Position numbers and translations under genes: made by a program. 14,021 bases of DNA from an uncultured Lachnospiraceae bacterium (GTDB lineage Bacteria; Bacillota; Clostridia; Lachnospirales; Lachnospiraceae), in the NCBI GenBank assembly GCA_910586605.1, contig CAJUJR010000075.1, forward strand, positions 1 through 14,021. The letters run 5' to 3'. How positions within the stretch are numbered: position 1 is the stretch's first letter; each line of letters starts with the position of its first letter. Shown one piece after another: positions 1 through 8,205 of this stretch. The notes below the pieces were generated by a model that was not told where the DNA came from, did no database searches, and saw only the letters and a program-made list of their open reading frames with translations.

Positions 1-53
1 AGGGGAAGAGATTTTTTATTGAGATCCGGCTACGATTGGCTGTGAATAGTAAC
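1..53 (-). repeat. Dispersed repeat, copy 1 (left window edge)
   Basis: On the - strand this matches the + strand at 5215-5266 and 13969-14021. The best conserved part is a 26-base block (28-53 here) that is identical in all three copies. It is followed by an AT-rich block with a run of A and then TCTTCC. Similarity stops sharply after GTAAC at base 53, so that is one true end of the element. The other end lies outside the window. I cannot assign it to a named family. Confidence 0.85.
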
Positions 54-73
54 GTCAACTATCATTCCTTTTC

Positions 74-103
74 TTGACCTTTCTGCCAGATATAATGTAT
101 ACT
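74..103 (+). promoter_or_regulatory. Candidate sigma-70 promoter for the zinc-ribbon/TPM pair
   Basis: TTGACC at 74-79 and TATACT at 98-103 are separated by 18 bases. A second -10-like TATAAT at 91-96 is only 11 bases from the -35 and is probably not used with it. Transcription would start near 110, giving a leader of about 90 bases before the ATG at 202. Confidence 0.5.
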
Positions 104-201
104 ATTGGTATTACTCACGGCATAAGATAAACCAAAGTTTTAGGGTTCGTTTTGCCCAATAATGCAATTAATGACTGTAGCAAATAGAAAGCGAGGGACT
201 T

Positions 202-1251
202 ATGGTCATTCAATATAAATGCCCAGACTGTGGGACTGACATGGTTTTTGACAGCGCCACCGGCGGATTGCACTGCCAAAGCTGCGACCACGAAGAAAAA
301 ATTGAAGGCTATCAAAGGGAATATGAATCTTACCAGCCACAATTCCACAATGCCACATTTGATGACGAAGAAGCGCGCCAATACCAATGCAAAAATTGCG
401 GCGCTATCCTGTTTACAGAAAAACATACTTCCGCAGCTATTTGCAGCTTTTGTGGCTCCCCTATGATTTTAGGGGACAGACTTTCTGGCAGCTACGCCCC
501 AACGAAAATCATCCCTTTTTCTATTTCAAAAAAAGAAGCAGAAAAAGCCTTCCATAAATGGTGCAAAAAATTAAAATTTTCCCCAAAGGAATTTACAGAA
601 GGAAGCCGGATTAAAGAAATTACTGGTATCTATGTGCCATTCTGGCTTTATCACCTCCGCGGCCAAGGCGAAGCGCATCTCCAATGCACCAGAACCCATA
701 TTTTCAGCCGCGGCGATGAAGAAATAACAGAAACAAGCCATTTTGATGTATACCGGCAAGTAGACCTTGCGCTTAAAGATATCCCCGCAGACGCATCTGA
801 GAAAATGGCGGATCATCTTATGGACAGTTTAGAACCTTTTGACTACTCTGCCATGAAAGAGTTCCAAATCCCTTATCTTGCCGGTTTCCTTTCTGAAAAA
901 TACAGCTATACAGACAAAGAAATGCTGCCGCGCGTAACAAAACGTGCCAATGAATTTATGGATGAATTTATCCGGAACACTGTCCAGGGATATGACAGCG
1001 TAACCTTTGAAAACAGGGATTACCATATCGGGCAGCTTTCCTCAGAATATGCATTATTTCCTGTCTGGATGGTTTACTATGATTATAATGACGCAGAATA
1101 TACTTTTGCAATGAATGGGCAAACGGGTAAGCTGGCCGGAGATCCGCCGCGCTCCATCCCGAAAATTGCAACTTCCATCGGGCTGCTCACTCTACTTATT
1201 TTTATGTTATGCAGAATTATCACCATTGTATCAGGAGGACCTTTGTTATGA
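202..1251 (+). CDS. Double zinc-ribbon (TFIIB-type) membrane protein
   Basis: A 349-residue protein with two N-terminal zinc ribbons. CxxC pairs lie at residues 7/10 and 25/28 and again at 63/66 and 81/84. A long soluble alpha/beta region follows, then one hydrophobic segment near residues 324-342 that should anchor it, with the bulk in the cytoplasm. Proteins of this type are common in Firmicutes and are usually annotated only as TFIIB-type zinc ribbon-containing; no reaction is established. The start at 202 has a modest GCGAGGG ribosome site five bases upstream. The stop overlaps the next start in ATGA, so the two genes are translationally coupled. The reading frame is intact. Function is unknown; a role in membrane stress or protein quality control is only inferred from the TPM partner. 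Confidence 0.88.
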   Translation: MVIQYKCPDCGTDMVFDSATGGLHCQSCDHEEKIEGYQREYESYQPQFHNATFDDEEARQYQCKNCGAILFTEKHTSAAICSFCGSPMILGDRLSGSYAPTKIIPFSISKKEAEKAFHKWCKKLKFSPKEFTEGSRIKEITGIYVPFWLYHLRGQGEAHLQCTRTHIFSRGDEEITETSHFDVYRQVDLALKDIPADASEKMADHLMDSLEPFDYSAMKEFQIPYLAGFLSEKYSYTDKEMLPRVTKRANEFMDEFIRNTVQGYDSVTFENRDYHIGQLSSEYALFPVWMVYYDYNDAEYTFAMNGQTGKLAGDPPRSIPKIATSIGLLTLLIFMLCRIITIVSGGPLL

Positions 1252-2045
1252 TAAAAAAGCATGCTGCCATATTTACAGCAATTTCCAGTAAGGCAAAAAA
1301 AACTGTATGTGTTTCTTGTCTCTTTTTTTTCATAGTCCTTTCCTTTCTTTTCACTGGAAACTTTGCATATGCCAAAACCGTAATATCGGATAGTGCACAT
1401 ATGCTGACTACAGAAGAGACAGAATTAATCCATAAAAACTGTGATTCTATATTAGAACGCCACAATACCTCTGTCTATATCCTGACTTCTGATAAAATCG
1501 GGATAAACGACAATTATGACGGCTATATGGAACAAGTTGGAAATGACAGTAAAGCCCCTGAAAACCTTGTGCTTCTTTTTATCAGCACAAAAAAAGACGC
1601 ACGCGTCTATCAGATATATGGATATGGGACTGCAAAAACCCAGCTAACCCACAAACGCTGCAACAAAGTTATGGACCACATGCAGCGGAACATGAAAAAT
1701 GGAAATTATTATGAAGCCCTAAATATTTTTTGCAATGAAGTTGACACATATATGGGAAGAAACCCAAAGCTGGATTCCCTGTTTTTCCAATCTCTCCCGC
1801 AGCTTATTTTCAGCCTGCTTATAAGCTTCTTAATTATTCTGCCCTCTGTACGAAAAACTGCAGGGAAAAACACAGTGGCAGTAAGGAACTATATTGATGA
1901 AAGCCATTCCCAGCTTCTTGGGAGAATTGACCATTTTCGTTATATGAATGTACACCGCGTCAAAAAAGCAGATACAAGCAGCAGACACAATAACGGCGGC
2001 AGCGGCGGACGAAGCCACAGCAGCGGCACGCCTCATTCTTTTTAG
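1248..2045 (+). CDS. TPM-domain secreted/membrane protein (YgcG-like)
   Basis: A 265-residue protein starting at the ATG that overlaps the previous stop, with AGGAGG at about 1232-1237. An N-terminal signal segment (about residues 18-42, ending in FAYA) leads into a TPM domain (formerly DUF477), seen in the sequence around SDSAHMLTTEE and in the block ending IYGYGTAK. A second hydrophobic stretch lies around residues 184-200. The C-terminus is a low-complexity Gly/Ser/His tail ending GGRSHSSGTPHSF, as in many YgcG-like proteins. The TPM domain should face outside and the tail the cytoplasm. Family members have been linked to photosystem repair and phosphatase-like activity, but the bacterial role is open. 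Eight-base A and T runs at 1294-1301 and 1323-1330 are in frame, which matters when judging the frameshifts elsewhere. Confidence 0.85.
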   Translation: MIKKHAAIFTAISSKAKKTVCVSCLFFFIVLSFLFTGNFAYAKTVISDSAHMLTTEETELIHKNCDSILERHNTSVYILTSDKIGINDNYDGYMEQVGNDSKAPENLVLLFISTKKDARVYQIYGYGTAKTQLTHKRCNKVMDHMQRNMKNGNYYEALNIFCNEVDTYMGRNPKLDSLFFQSLPQLIFSLLISFLIILPSVRKTAGKNTVAVRNYIDESHSQLLGRIDHFRYMNVHRVKKADTSSRHNNGGSGGRSHSSGTPHSF

Positions 2046-2127
2046 GCTCCCCTGCAGTACAGCCAGTCCTTAAAATTAGGAAACAGAATGTTTCTTAATA
2101 TAAATAATAATGCAAAGGAGTAATAAG

Positions 2128-3780
2128 ATGAACCAGAAAAAAAGAAAGATCAAAAAAATCGGACGTAAAGTAAGCCTTTTAGTTGGATGTATCCTGGGCA
2201 TCAACATTATTATCATCGTGCTGCTATGCGTCACCATGTCTTACAAGCTCACAATGTCTATTCTGCAGGATGAATGTGTTAATGGCACAGACGTCCTTTC
2301 ATACGAGCTTGAAAACTATTCCGGCCCTGAAGACAAAACAGAACTGCTGGATAAGTTAAAAAAACTTGTCGGATGTGAATTTACTATTTTTAATGGGGAT
2401 GAACGCGCTTATACCACGATTCAGCAGGACGGAAAACGCGCTATAGGCACAAAACTTTCAGAAGATATAGCAAAAAAAGTATTAGAACAAGGGGAATCGT
2501 ACATAGGCCAGACACAAATCCTTGGCGCTAACCACCTCTGTTCCTATGTACCAACAAAAAACGCAGATGGTGAAATTACAGGACTGATTTTTGCCGGTAT
2601 TTCCCTTCAGGATGCACTTACAAATACAAACAAGACAATTATCATTTCCTGTATCGCCGGAGGCATACTGATCGTCATTGGAATCCTATCCATCTCCATG
2701 TTTATCCGTCTTGCTGTCACCCGTCCGCTCAATAAGCTGACTACCCTTGCGCAGACAATGGAGCAAGGGGAATTAGGGTTAAAGGAAGATAAACACTTAG
2801 CTGTAAATATCCATTCAAAAGATGAGATTGGTTATTTAGCTGAAATATTTGAAAATACCACCCGGCGTTTAAAAAACTATATCGGCGAAATTTCAACAAT
2901 ACTTTCCGCCATTTCCGATGGGGATCTGACAAAAGAGACAACACAGGACTATGTAGGGGATTTCACTTCTATCAAAACTTCGCTGGATGATATCCTGCAC
3001 AAATTAAACCATACAATGTCCCAAATCCGGGAAAGCTCCAGATATGTTGCAGCCAGCGCCGACCAAATGTCAGCCGGTGCCCAGACGCTAAGCCAGGGCG
3101 CAACCCAACAGGCAGCCTCTGTTGATGAATTAGATGGGACAATCCGGGAAATATCCCGCCAAATTGCCCAGACAGCCGAAAATGTAGGGGAAGCGAATGT
3201 CAAAGTAACTGATGTTGGCAAGCAGATTTCAGACAGTAACCAGCAAATGCAAGAAATGATAAATGCAATGGAAGAAATCAATGCCCGTTCCAACGAAATC
3301 AGTAAAATCATCCGCACTATTGATGATATAGCTTTCCAGACAAATATCCTTGCACTAAACGCCGCAGTAGAAGCAGCACGCGCCGGGGCAGAAGGAAAAG
3401 GCTTTGCCGTAGTGGCAGAAGAAGTACGGACGCTTGCTGGAAAGAGTTCAGAAGCTTCCCAGTCTTCCACAGCGCTGATTGAACACTCTATTACGGCAGT
3501 AAAGGAAGGCACAAAAATTGCGAATGAGACAGCCCAACAGTTGGCTTCTGCAACATCCAGCGTAAATGAAATTGTTGACAATATCAATGGTATCGCTGAC
3601 GCCTCCCACACCCAGGCAGAATCTATTTCACAGATTCAGGAGCAAATCAGCCAGATTTCACAGGTAGTACAGACCACTTCTGCCACAGCAGAAGAAAGCG
3701 CAGCTACCAGCCAGGAGCTTAGTTCGCAGGCTGGCATGCTCCAAAAGCTTATCAGCATGTTCCATTTAAGCAGGCATTAA
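2128..3780 (+). CDS. Methyl-accepting chemotaxis protein, single-Cache type
   Basis: A 550-residue transducer. Order: TM1 about 16-36; extracellular single-Cache-like sensor about 40-165 (includes the GQTQILGANHLCSYVP segment typical of sCache domains); TM2 about 170-195; HAMP about 196-245; a further helical segment; and the cytoplasmic signalling coiled coil with its hairpin tip (DDIAFQTNILALNAAVEAAR) around residue 405. That tip binds CheA and CheW. There is no CheR-tether pentapeptide at the C-terminus. The ATG at 2128 was chosen over one six codons upstream because AAGGAG at 2115-2120 sits seven bases before it. The gene is alone, with no other chemotaxis gene nearby, and the ligand cannot be read from the sequence. 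Frame intact. Confidence 0.93.
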   Translation: MNQKKRKIKKIGRKVSLLVGCILGINIIIIVLLCVTMSYKLTMSILQDECVNGTDVLSYELENYSGPEDKTELLDKLKKLVGCEFTIFNGDERAYTTIQQDGKRAIGTKLSEDIAKKVLEQGESYIGQTQILGANHLCSYVPTKNADGEITGLIFAGISLQDALTNTNKTIIISCIAGGILIVIGILSISMFIRLAVTRPLNKLTTLAQTMEQGELGLKEDKHLAVNIHSKDEIGYLAEIFENTTRRLKNYIGEISTILSAISDGDLTKETTQDYVGDFTSIKTSLDDILHKLNHTMSQIRESSRYVAASADQMSAGAQTLSQGATQQAASVDELDGTIREISRQIAQTAENVGEANVKVTDVGKQISDSNQQMQEMINAMEEINARSNEISKIIRTIDDIAFQTNILALNAAVEAARAGAEGKGFAVVAEEVRTLAGKSSEASQSSTALIEHSITAVKEGTKIANETAQQLASATSSVNEIVDNINGIADASHTQAESISQIQEQISQISQVVQTTSATAEESAATSQELSSQAGMLQKLISMFHLSRH

Positions 3781-3791
3781 GCAAAAGATGC

Positions 3792-4040
3792 TCAACACCA
3801 TTTCCAGATATAGGCCATGCCTGGAAGCAAAACACACCCAAGGCACATCCCTGCGGCATACATTATGCCCCCAAAGCAAACTGCTGTCCCTATAAACATA
3901 TAAGACAGTATTGGGAAAGCCATCTGAGAAATCACAAAACAAAAAATATTTTTCCAGCATAACGGAAAAGAACCTGATACCGGTGGCGGCGGTACTCCCT
4001 CCAGTCCACCGGTACATATTTCAAATACTCTTTCCAGGAT
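3792..4040 (-). pseudogene. Relic of an ABC-type membrane component
   Basis: Reading the - strand, a stretch translating as EYLKYVPVDWREYRRHRYQ is followed, after a one-base change of frame near an A/T run, by a hydrophobic segment (about 3795-3930) rich in Gly, Ala, Met and Cys that ends at a TGA at 3792-3794. It directly follows the YtrB-like ATPase relic. The simplest reading is a permease or ATPase tail fused to it by deletion. No complete domain survives. Family assignment is an inference from position and hydrophobicity. Confidence 0.45.
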
Positions 4041-4520
4041 ACCCGCTTTCCATTTCCAGACCAGCCTCATCCAACAAAAAAATATCTGCTTGATACGCAA
4101 GCCCCAAGGCAAGCTACACCCTAAAATATTCTCCCCGTGAAAGATTACCTATCCGCTCATTTTCCAAAACTCCTAACTCCTGGAAAGCCCCCTCTAACCT
4201 CTCCTGGTTCCAATTATTATAAAATCCCTGGTACAAATCGCAAATACTCCGTACTGTATAAACCTCTGGCATCTGGTAGCCATCTAACACGAAAGCAATC
4301 CTTTCCAGGCAGGCATTCCTGTTTTTTTCATATCCATGCCATCTATTAAGATCCTTCCCTGATAAGAAATATCCGGCTCTAAAATATGGTTTAGCAATGT
4401 GGTTTTCCCCACCCCATTTTCCCCCAAGACCCCCACAATATACCCTTTTGGTATCTTCAGGGAAATATCCTCCAGCCGGAAACCATTATAAAATTTACCA
4501 ATATGGATTGCCTGAAGCAT
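4041..4520 (-). pseudogene. YtrB-like ABC transporter ATPase, degenerate
   Basis: The start (MLQAIHIGKFYN, ATG at 4520) has AGGAGA eight bases upstream. The Walker A loop GENGVGKTTLL is intact. The frame is lost at a run of seven A (4322-4328 on the + strand as T). One more A gives a continuous reading through ERIAFVLDGYQMPEV, LSRGEYFRV and a Walker B-like ADIFLLDEAGLEME. The signature motif is weak (LSRGE). An in-frame TAG at 4114-4116 falls where Gln would be expected. The C-terminal part is missing. The short layout and divergent signature resemble YtrB-type exporters controlled by GntR regulators. Not functional as written. Confidence 0.75.
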
Positions 4521-4528
4521 TTGCACCG

Positions 4529-4534
4529 TCTCCT
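4529..4534 (-). promoter_or_regulatory. Ribosome binding site of the YtrB-like relic
   Basis: AGGAGA on the - strand, eight bases before the ATG at 4520. It fixes the original start of the degenerate ATPase. Confidence 0.7.
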
Positions 4535-4574
4535 GTATATAAACTGTGTATATTGTTATATACAGTTTATATAC
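4535..4574. promoter_or_regulatory. Inverted-repeat operator over the relic promoter
   Basis: GTATATAAACT (4535-4545) pairs perfectly with AGTTTATATAC (4564-4574). An inner pair GTATAT/ATATAC (4548-4553, 4558-4563) flanks TGTT, with a two-base offset in the left arm. The position over the -10 is that of a repressor site. GntR-family YtrA regulators commonly control YtrB-like operons through AT-rich dyads, so such a regulator is the likely ligand. No regulator gene lies next to it. Confidence 0.6.
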
Positions 4575-4583
4575 ACATGTCAA
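4555..4583 (-). promoter_or_regulatory. Sigma-70 promoter of the YtrB-like relic
   Basis: A perfect -35 TTGACA (4578-4583) and TATAAC (4555-4560) with exactly 17 bases between them, on the - strand. The dyad at 4535-4574 covers the spacer, the -10 and the start site, so a bound regulator would block this promoter. Confidence 0.75.
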
Positions 4584-4691
4584 GCCTATATGTCAGTTGA
4601 CAGAAGGATTATAAGATGTTGTATTTAATTTATAAGTCATACAACCGATCGCGCAATCCGGTTCATCTGCAACTACAGTAAGGAACTGCTA

Positions 4692-4963
4692 ATGAGCAGC
4701 CCACAATTAGAAATAAAGCGGAATATGAAAAAGGGATTTAAAAAATGTATTACCGCACTAACACCGGCCACCTTACTGACTGCCGGATTGGTATCCGGAA
4801 CCAAAAAAACATGCTCAGCAGCCACAGCCCCTATATCAGGAACCGGCTCTGTTCCAGGCATAACAGATGATTTTACAAGGGGCGTAGATATTTCTGCGCT
4901 GACGACACTAGAAAAGAGCGAGACTGAATTTCCCTATCCGGATGGCTCCAGCGGCGACGTAAA
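4692..4963 (+). pseudogene. 5' fragment of a GH53 endo-galactanase gene
   Basis: The open frame runs from ATG 4692 (TAAGGAA eight bases upstream) to 5072, but only the first 90 or so residues belong together. There is a basic N-terminus, a hydrophobic signal segment (ALTPATLLTAGLVSG) and then DDFTRGVDISALTTLEKS followed by YPDGSSGD. That is how arabinogalactan endo-beta-1,4-galactanases of family GH53 begin just after their signal peptide. The catalytic barrel is absent. From about 4963 on the sequence is the antisense of the ABC ATPase tail, so the last 35 codons are a chimera. The parent enzyme would have been secreted and cut plant galactan. The family call rests on one motif region. Confidence 0.6.
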
Positions 4964-4968
4964 ACCCA

Positions 4969-5900
4969 CTATTGCCTGCCAAAAAAATACATATACACAT
5001 CTTCCAAAGTCAATGCAGCATGTTCTGTATCCGCATTTGAGGGAAGCTGTCCGCCGACCAGATGCAAAATGAAATCTTCCTTCCCCTGTGTAATGCTGCT
5101 GACGCAGTATTTTTCCTGATAAGCAGGAAGTTCCTCCGCCCTGCAATGTACTACGCCAACCCTGCCGCTTATCATCTCCAGCAGCCATCCTGGTGTATCA
5201 CAGCGTACCACCTTGTTACTATTCACAGCCAATCGTAGCCAAATCTCAATAAAAAATATCTTCCCTCTATATGTTTTCTATAATGTGCGGCATGAGAAAC
5301 CGACAGTTTTATATATTTTCTGTAGAAAGCGAAAGTTTTGCCTTGCTTACATTCTGACAAAAATTATAGAAGACATTCCTCCCTGGGCAATCCTCTCCTT
5401 CGGGTCAAGCCCGGCAGTTGGTTCATCCAGAATCAAAAACTCCGGCTGTCCAAGCAGCGCCTGTGCAAGCAGGATACGCCGTTTCATCCCACCGGAAAAT
5501 CCTCCGATTTTAAATGACCTTTTCTCATATAGATTCACTTCCTGCAAAATATGCTGTATTTCTTCCGATGTGCTTTTCTGCTTCCGGTCCATTCCCTTTA
5601 TCACTGCCATATATTCTAAAAATTCCTGCGCCCGAAAAGTATCATAACAGCTCTGTGTCGCGGCATATATCCTATCCGTCTCCGATAGCTTTTCCCAAGC
5701 CGGGTGATTTCTTCACCATCACACAAAACGGTTCCGCTGCTTCTTTTGATATTATCCGTTAAGATATTAATCAACGTTGATTTGCCGGCGCCATTCGACC
5801 CTAACAGCCCGTATATCCCATTTTCCAGAGTCAGGCTTAACCCGTCTAATGCCCTGGTTTCACCATATTCTTTTACCAAATCAAGAATTTCTATTACCAT
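4969..5900 (-). pseudogene. ABC transporter ATPase of the cluster, disrupted
   Basis: Last gene of the - strand cluster. The ATG at 5900 has GGAGGGGGG just upstream and follows the permease stop by about 70 bases. Present: Walker A (GSNGAGKSTLI), signature GGFSGGMKRR, Walker B plus D-loop (FLILDEPTAGLDP). The first frame runs off after GYMP near 5660; adding one base restores TQSCYDTFRAQEFLEYM. After GLDPKERI (about 5385) coding is replaced by about 170 bases carrying dispersed-repeat copy 2. It resumes at VVRCDTPGWLLEMISGR (5212) and ends TLEDVYMYFFGRQ at 4969, a tail typical of ABC-2 exporter ATPases. The segment that should hold the H-loop His (ATHVVSD-like) is gone. The protein would have powered the two permease modules upstream. 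Non-functional as written. Confidence 0.85.
5215..5266 (+). repeat. Dispersed repeat, copy 2 (inside the ABC ATPase)
   Basis: The same 26-base block as at 28-53 (opposite strand) and 13969-13994 lies at 5215-5240, followed by AAATCTCAATAAAAAATATC. It starts exactly where the ATPase reading (KVVRCDTPG) begins. About 120 further bases, to about 5385, are foreign to the gene and may be the rest of the element; they contain no recognisable ORF. Confidence 0.85.
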
Positions 5901-5968
5901 ATGTCCCCCCTCCATCATAAGCCTGCCCAATAATTACTATTCATTGCTATTCTTAAAGAACTGTACCA

Positions 5969-7039
5969 TCATGCAAAAAAACATCCTGCTATACTGCCTG
6001 ACACTGCAAAAACAGGAATAGCAAAAATAACGAAAGATACGAAAACAGTTAATATGTAATTTCCCATCCTCTTTCTGACAATGCGTATCAAAATTCCGGA
6101 AAAATAAAGATAAAGCAGATGCAGCGCCCCAAAAAGCCCTGCTGCTGCCACAATCGGCATCTCCCCAAACCAATCACCCCGAAACTGCATAATGCTCCCT
6201 ATAGGCGCAAGCCATTGGTTGCAATCATAGGCCTGTGCCACATTCCACACCCATGGTGCATATGTTACCACAAAAACAACCAGCGAAAGCAGGGCAATAT
6301 GACGCCGTTTCAATCTCCTGAGATATCGCTCCCCTTTTTCACTAATGCGCAGAACCTGATCCATTCCGCTCCATGCCTCTATTCCCCAGACAGAAGCCGC
6401 AAGCCCCGCCATGATCAGCAAAGATATCATACGCAGCTTCAAAAGCTCCCAGCCGCCTTCATATTCCCCAAACAGCGTAAGATAGCCCTTTTCATATACT
6501 AAATGGGAGAATCCGTTTTCCTGTACATATTCCGCATTTTGGATTGCCATTTCAAGCCCAGCCAGCCGTTCCGTCTTCTGTGCCAAAATTTCTATCTGCG
6601 CCGCCGTATAGTGTTTCCCTGAATCCAAAGCCTCTTGTATCTGCTCCAGTTCTTCCCTTTCCTGATAAAGATACGCCATTTTCTCTTCGGAATATTTTCC
6701 CTGCAGCTTTAACATATAATGGCTGTAATAGATTTCATCTTTATCCGATAAACCTTCTTTCAGAGGCGAATACAGAAAAAAAAGAAAAAGAAGCCCTATC
6801 AGGAACAGCAAAAGCCCCTTCTCCCCAATCCATACCTTTTTTAGCTCCTTGCCAAAAAGGAAGACGCTGGCTGGGCAATGCCGGCTGCGGCTCTCTCTTC
6901 GGCAGGCAAGACAGGCGGCATAATGCCTCATCCGATCTTTTTTCTTTTTTAGAAAGGAAATCTCTTTTAACTCTATACAACGTTCAAAACTATAAATTCC
7001 CAACGCCGAAAAAACAGCAAAAAAGCAAACCTCTATCAC
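5969..7039 (-). pseudogene. ABC-2 type permease, second module (open frame, lost its upstream part)
   Basis: A 356-codon open frame from a GTG at 7039. Its first 30 residues (FFAVFSALGIYSF then a basic stretch) read as the last TM of the preceding permease. The second module proper begins around LFGKELKKVWIGEKG (about 6865). It has a TM, a charged extracellular-type region rich in Glu, Lys and Tyr (about residues 105-190), then four or five TMs to the C-terminus. That is one TM, a large loop and a TM cluster, as in ABC-2 exporter permeases. In frame upstream, across one TAA at 7055-7057, lies module one. With that stop read through and one base added at 7257-7263, 8112-5969 gives exactly 715 codons. 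Whether the parent was one fused protein or two coupled genes is open; an internal ATG at 6931 is possible. Confidence 0.65.
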
Positions 7040-7054
7040 TGACGCTACAAAAGC

Positions 7055-8112
7055 TTAGTCAACAGGACGTTGGAAAACATTCACATTTTGGTATTTCCCA
7101 ATAACAATATCACTGTTCAAAAATGGAATAACATTGAAACTCCGCAAAAAACCAACCCAACTGAATTCCTCAATTACAACAGAAAAAATCCCCTCCAGCC
7201 CAAGAAAGATTCCACAAGAACAATAGAAAACTACTCCCCTTTTAATAAAAGCAGCCAAAAAAACAAAGCGGCATAAAGGGCAAAATAACCCATTATCCTC
7301 CCTATTGCAGACAAAACCAGAAATTCCCAGACACAAATCCCATACCAGCAGAAACCGTACGGATAAACAGACTGTACCTCCCCATTCCAGTCTCCTGTTC
7401 CATAAGTGGCTAAAATAATCAAACTCTTGCAGGCAAAAAGAAAAACTATGCCTGACAGCAACAAAGACAGGCCCCCAAGGAATTTAGCCGCCCCCACTCT
7501 TCTCCTGCCATGGAATGTACTATGCAGCAAAGGTAGCGTCCAGTTTTCCTTTTCCATTGTAACCAGTGATGCCACAAGCAACACAAGAATGACAAGAATG
7601 ACAATGTCGCCAAAGTCAAATCCTGCCAGCAGATATACCCCGCGATATGGTGCAAAAGTAACAGGATATGTACGCAGCCTTCCAAAATCACGGACTGTTT
7701 TTTCCTGCTCCCTTCTGGTATAATTATTCTCCTGAAACAGGCTGATTTCTCCCTTTTGCGCATTTTCCACCATGCCGTCTGCATACTCTGCATATCCCGC
7801 CACATGACGCATCTGCCGCAGCACCTCGTCATACAATGCATACTCTGCCTGGAAACTGTCTGTATACAATTCTTTATCCGAAAAATCCTCCGACTCCCTT
7901 TCCAAACGCTCAATCTCTTTGGGTAAATTTTCTGAATCAACAGTTGCTGCAAGCTTTTGGTATGCCCGATAAGAATATTGCTCCCCGCCTGCCTTCCCAT
8001 ACACCTCTGAAACAAGATAAATAATATATCCGGCAAAAAGAATCAATATAAAGCCGCATACGGTATGTTTCCGCAGCGCCTTCCTAATTTCCCCAAAATA
8101 AATATCCCCCAT
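7055..8112 (-). pseudogene. ABC-2 type permease, first module, frameshifted
   Basis: ATG at 8112 with GGGGTGA upstream. TM1 about residues 18-37, a large Glu/Tyr-rich extracellular loop (40-170), then TMs around GDIVILVILVLLVASLV, FLGGLSLLLSGIVFLFA, VWEFLVLSAIGRIMGYFALYAALFF. The frame ends at TAG 7231, just after a run of seven T (+ strand A at 7257-7263). An eighth T continues as FLAAFIKRGVVFYCSCGIFLG and on through NVNVFQRPVD to a TAA at 7055-7057, with sense codons again after it. So one missing base and one nonsense codon break the gene. It would form the membrane channel with the module downstream and the ATPase ending at 4969. Confidence 0.75.
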
Positions 8113-8205
8113 ACTTCACCCCATTTCTTTGTATCGCCGCAAACCATCGCTTTTACAGTTCCTTACAAGCATTACGCTTGGCTTGTTGCGTACGCAGGAA
8201 TCACT

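Noticed and set aside
2949..3611. 220-codon open frame on the - strand opposite the chemotaxis gene
   Set aside because: Ala/Ser-rich antisense shadow of the coiled-coil signalling domain; no ribosome site and no domain pattern.
4597..4625. Promoter for the GH53 fragment (TTGACA at 4597-4602)
   Set aside because: The -10 at the right distance (TGTATT) is poor, and the gene is only a fragment.
6544..7104. 186-codon + strand open frame
   Set aside because: Lies opposite the permease, is Pro/Ser-rich without a fold pattern and has no ribosome site; a shadow.
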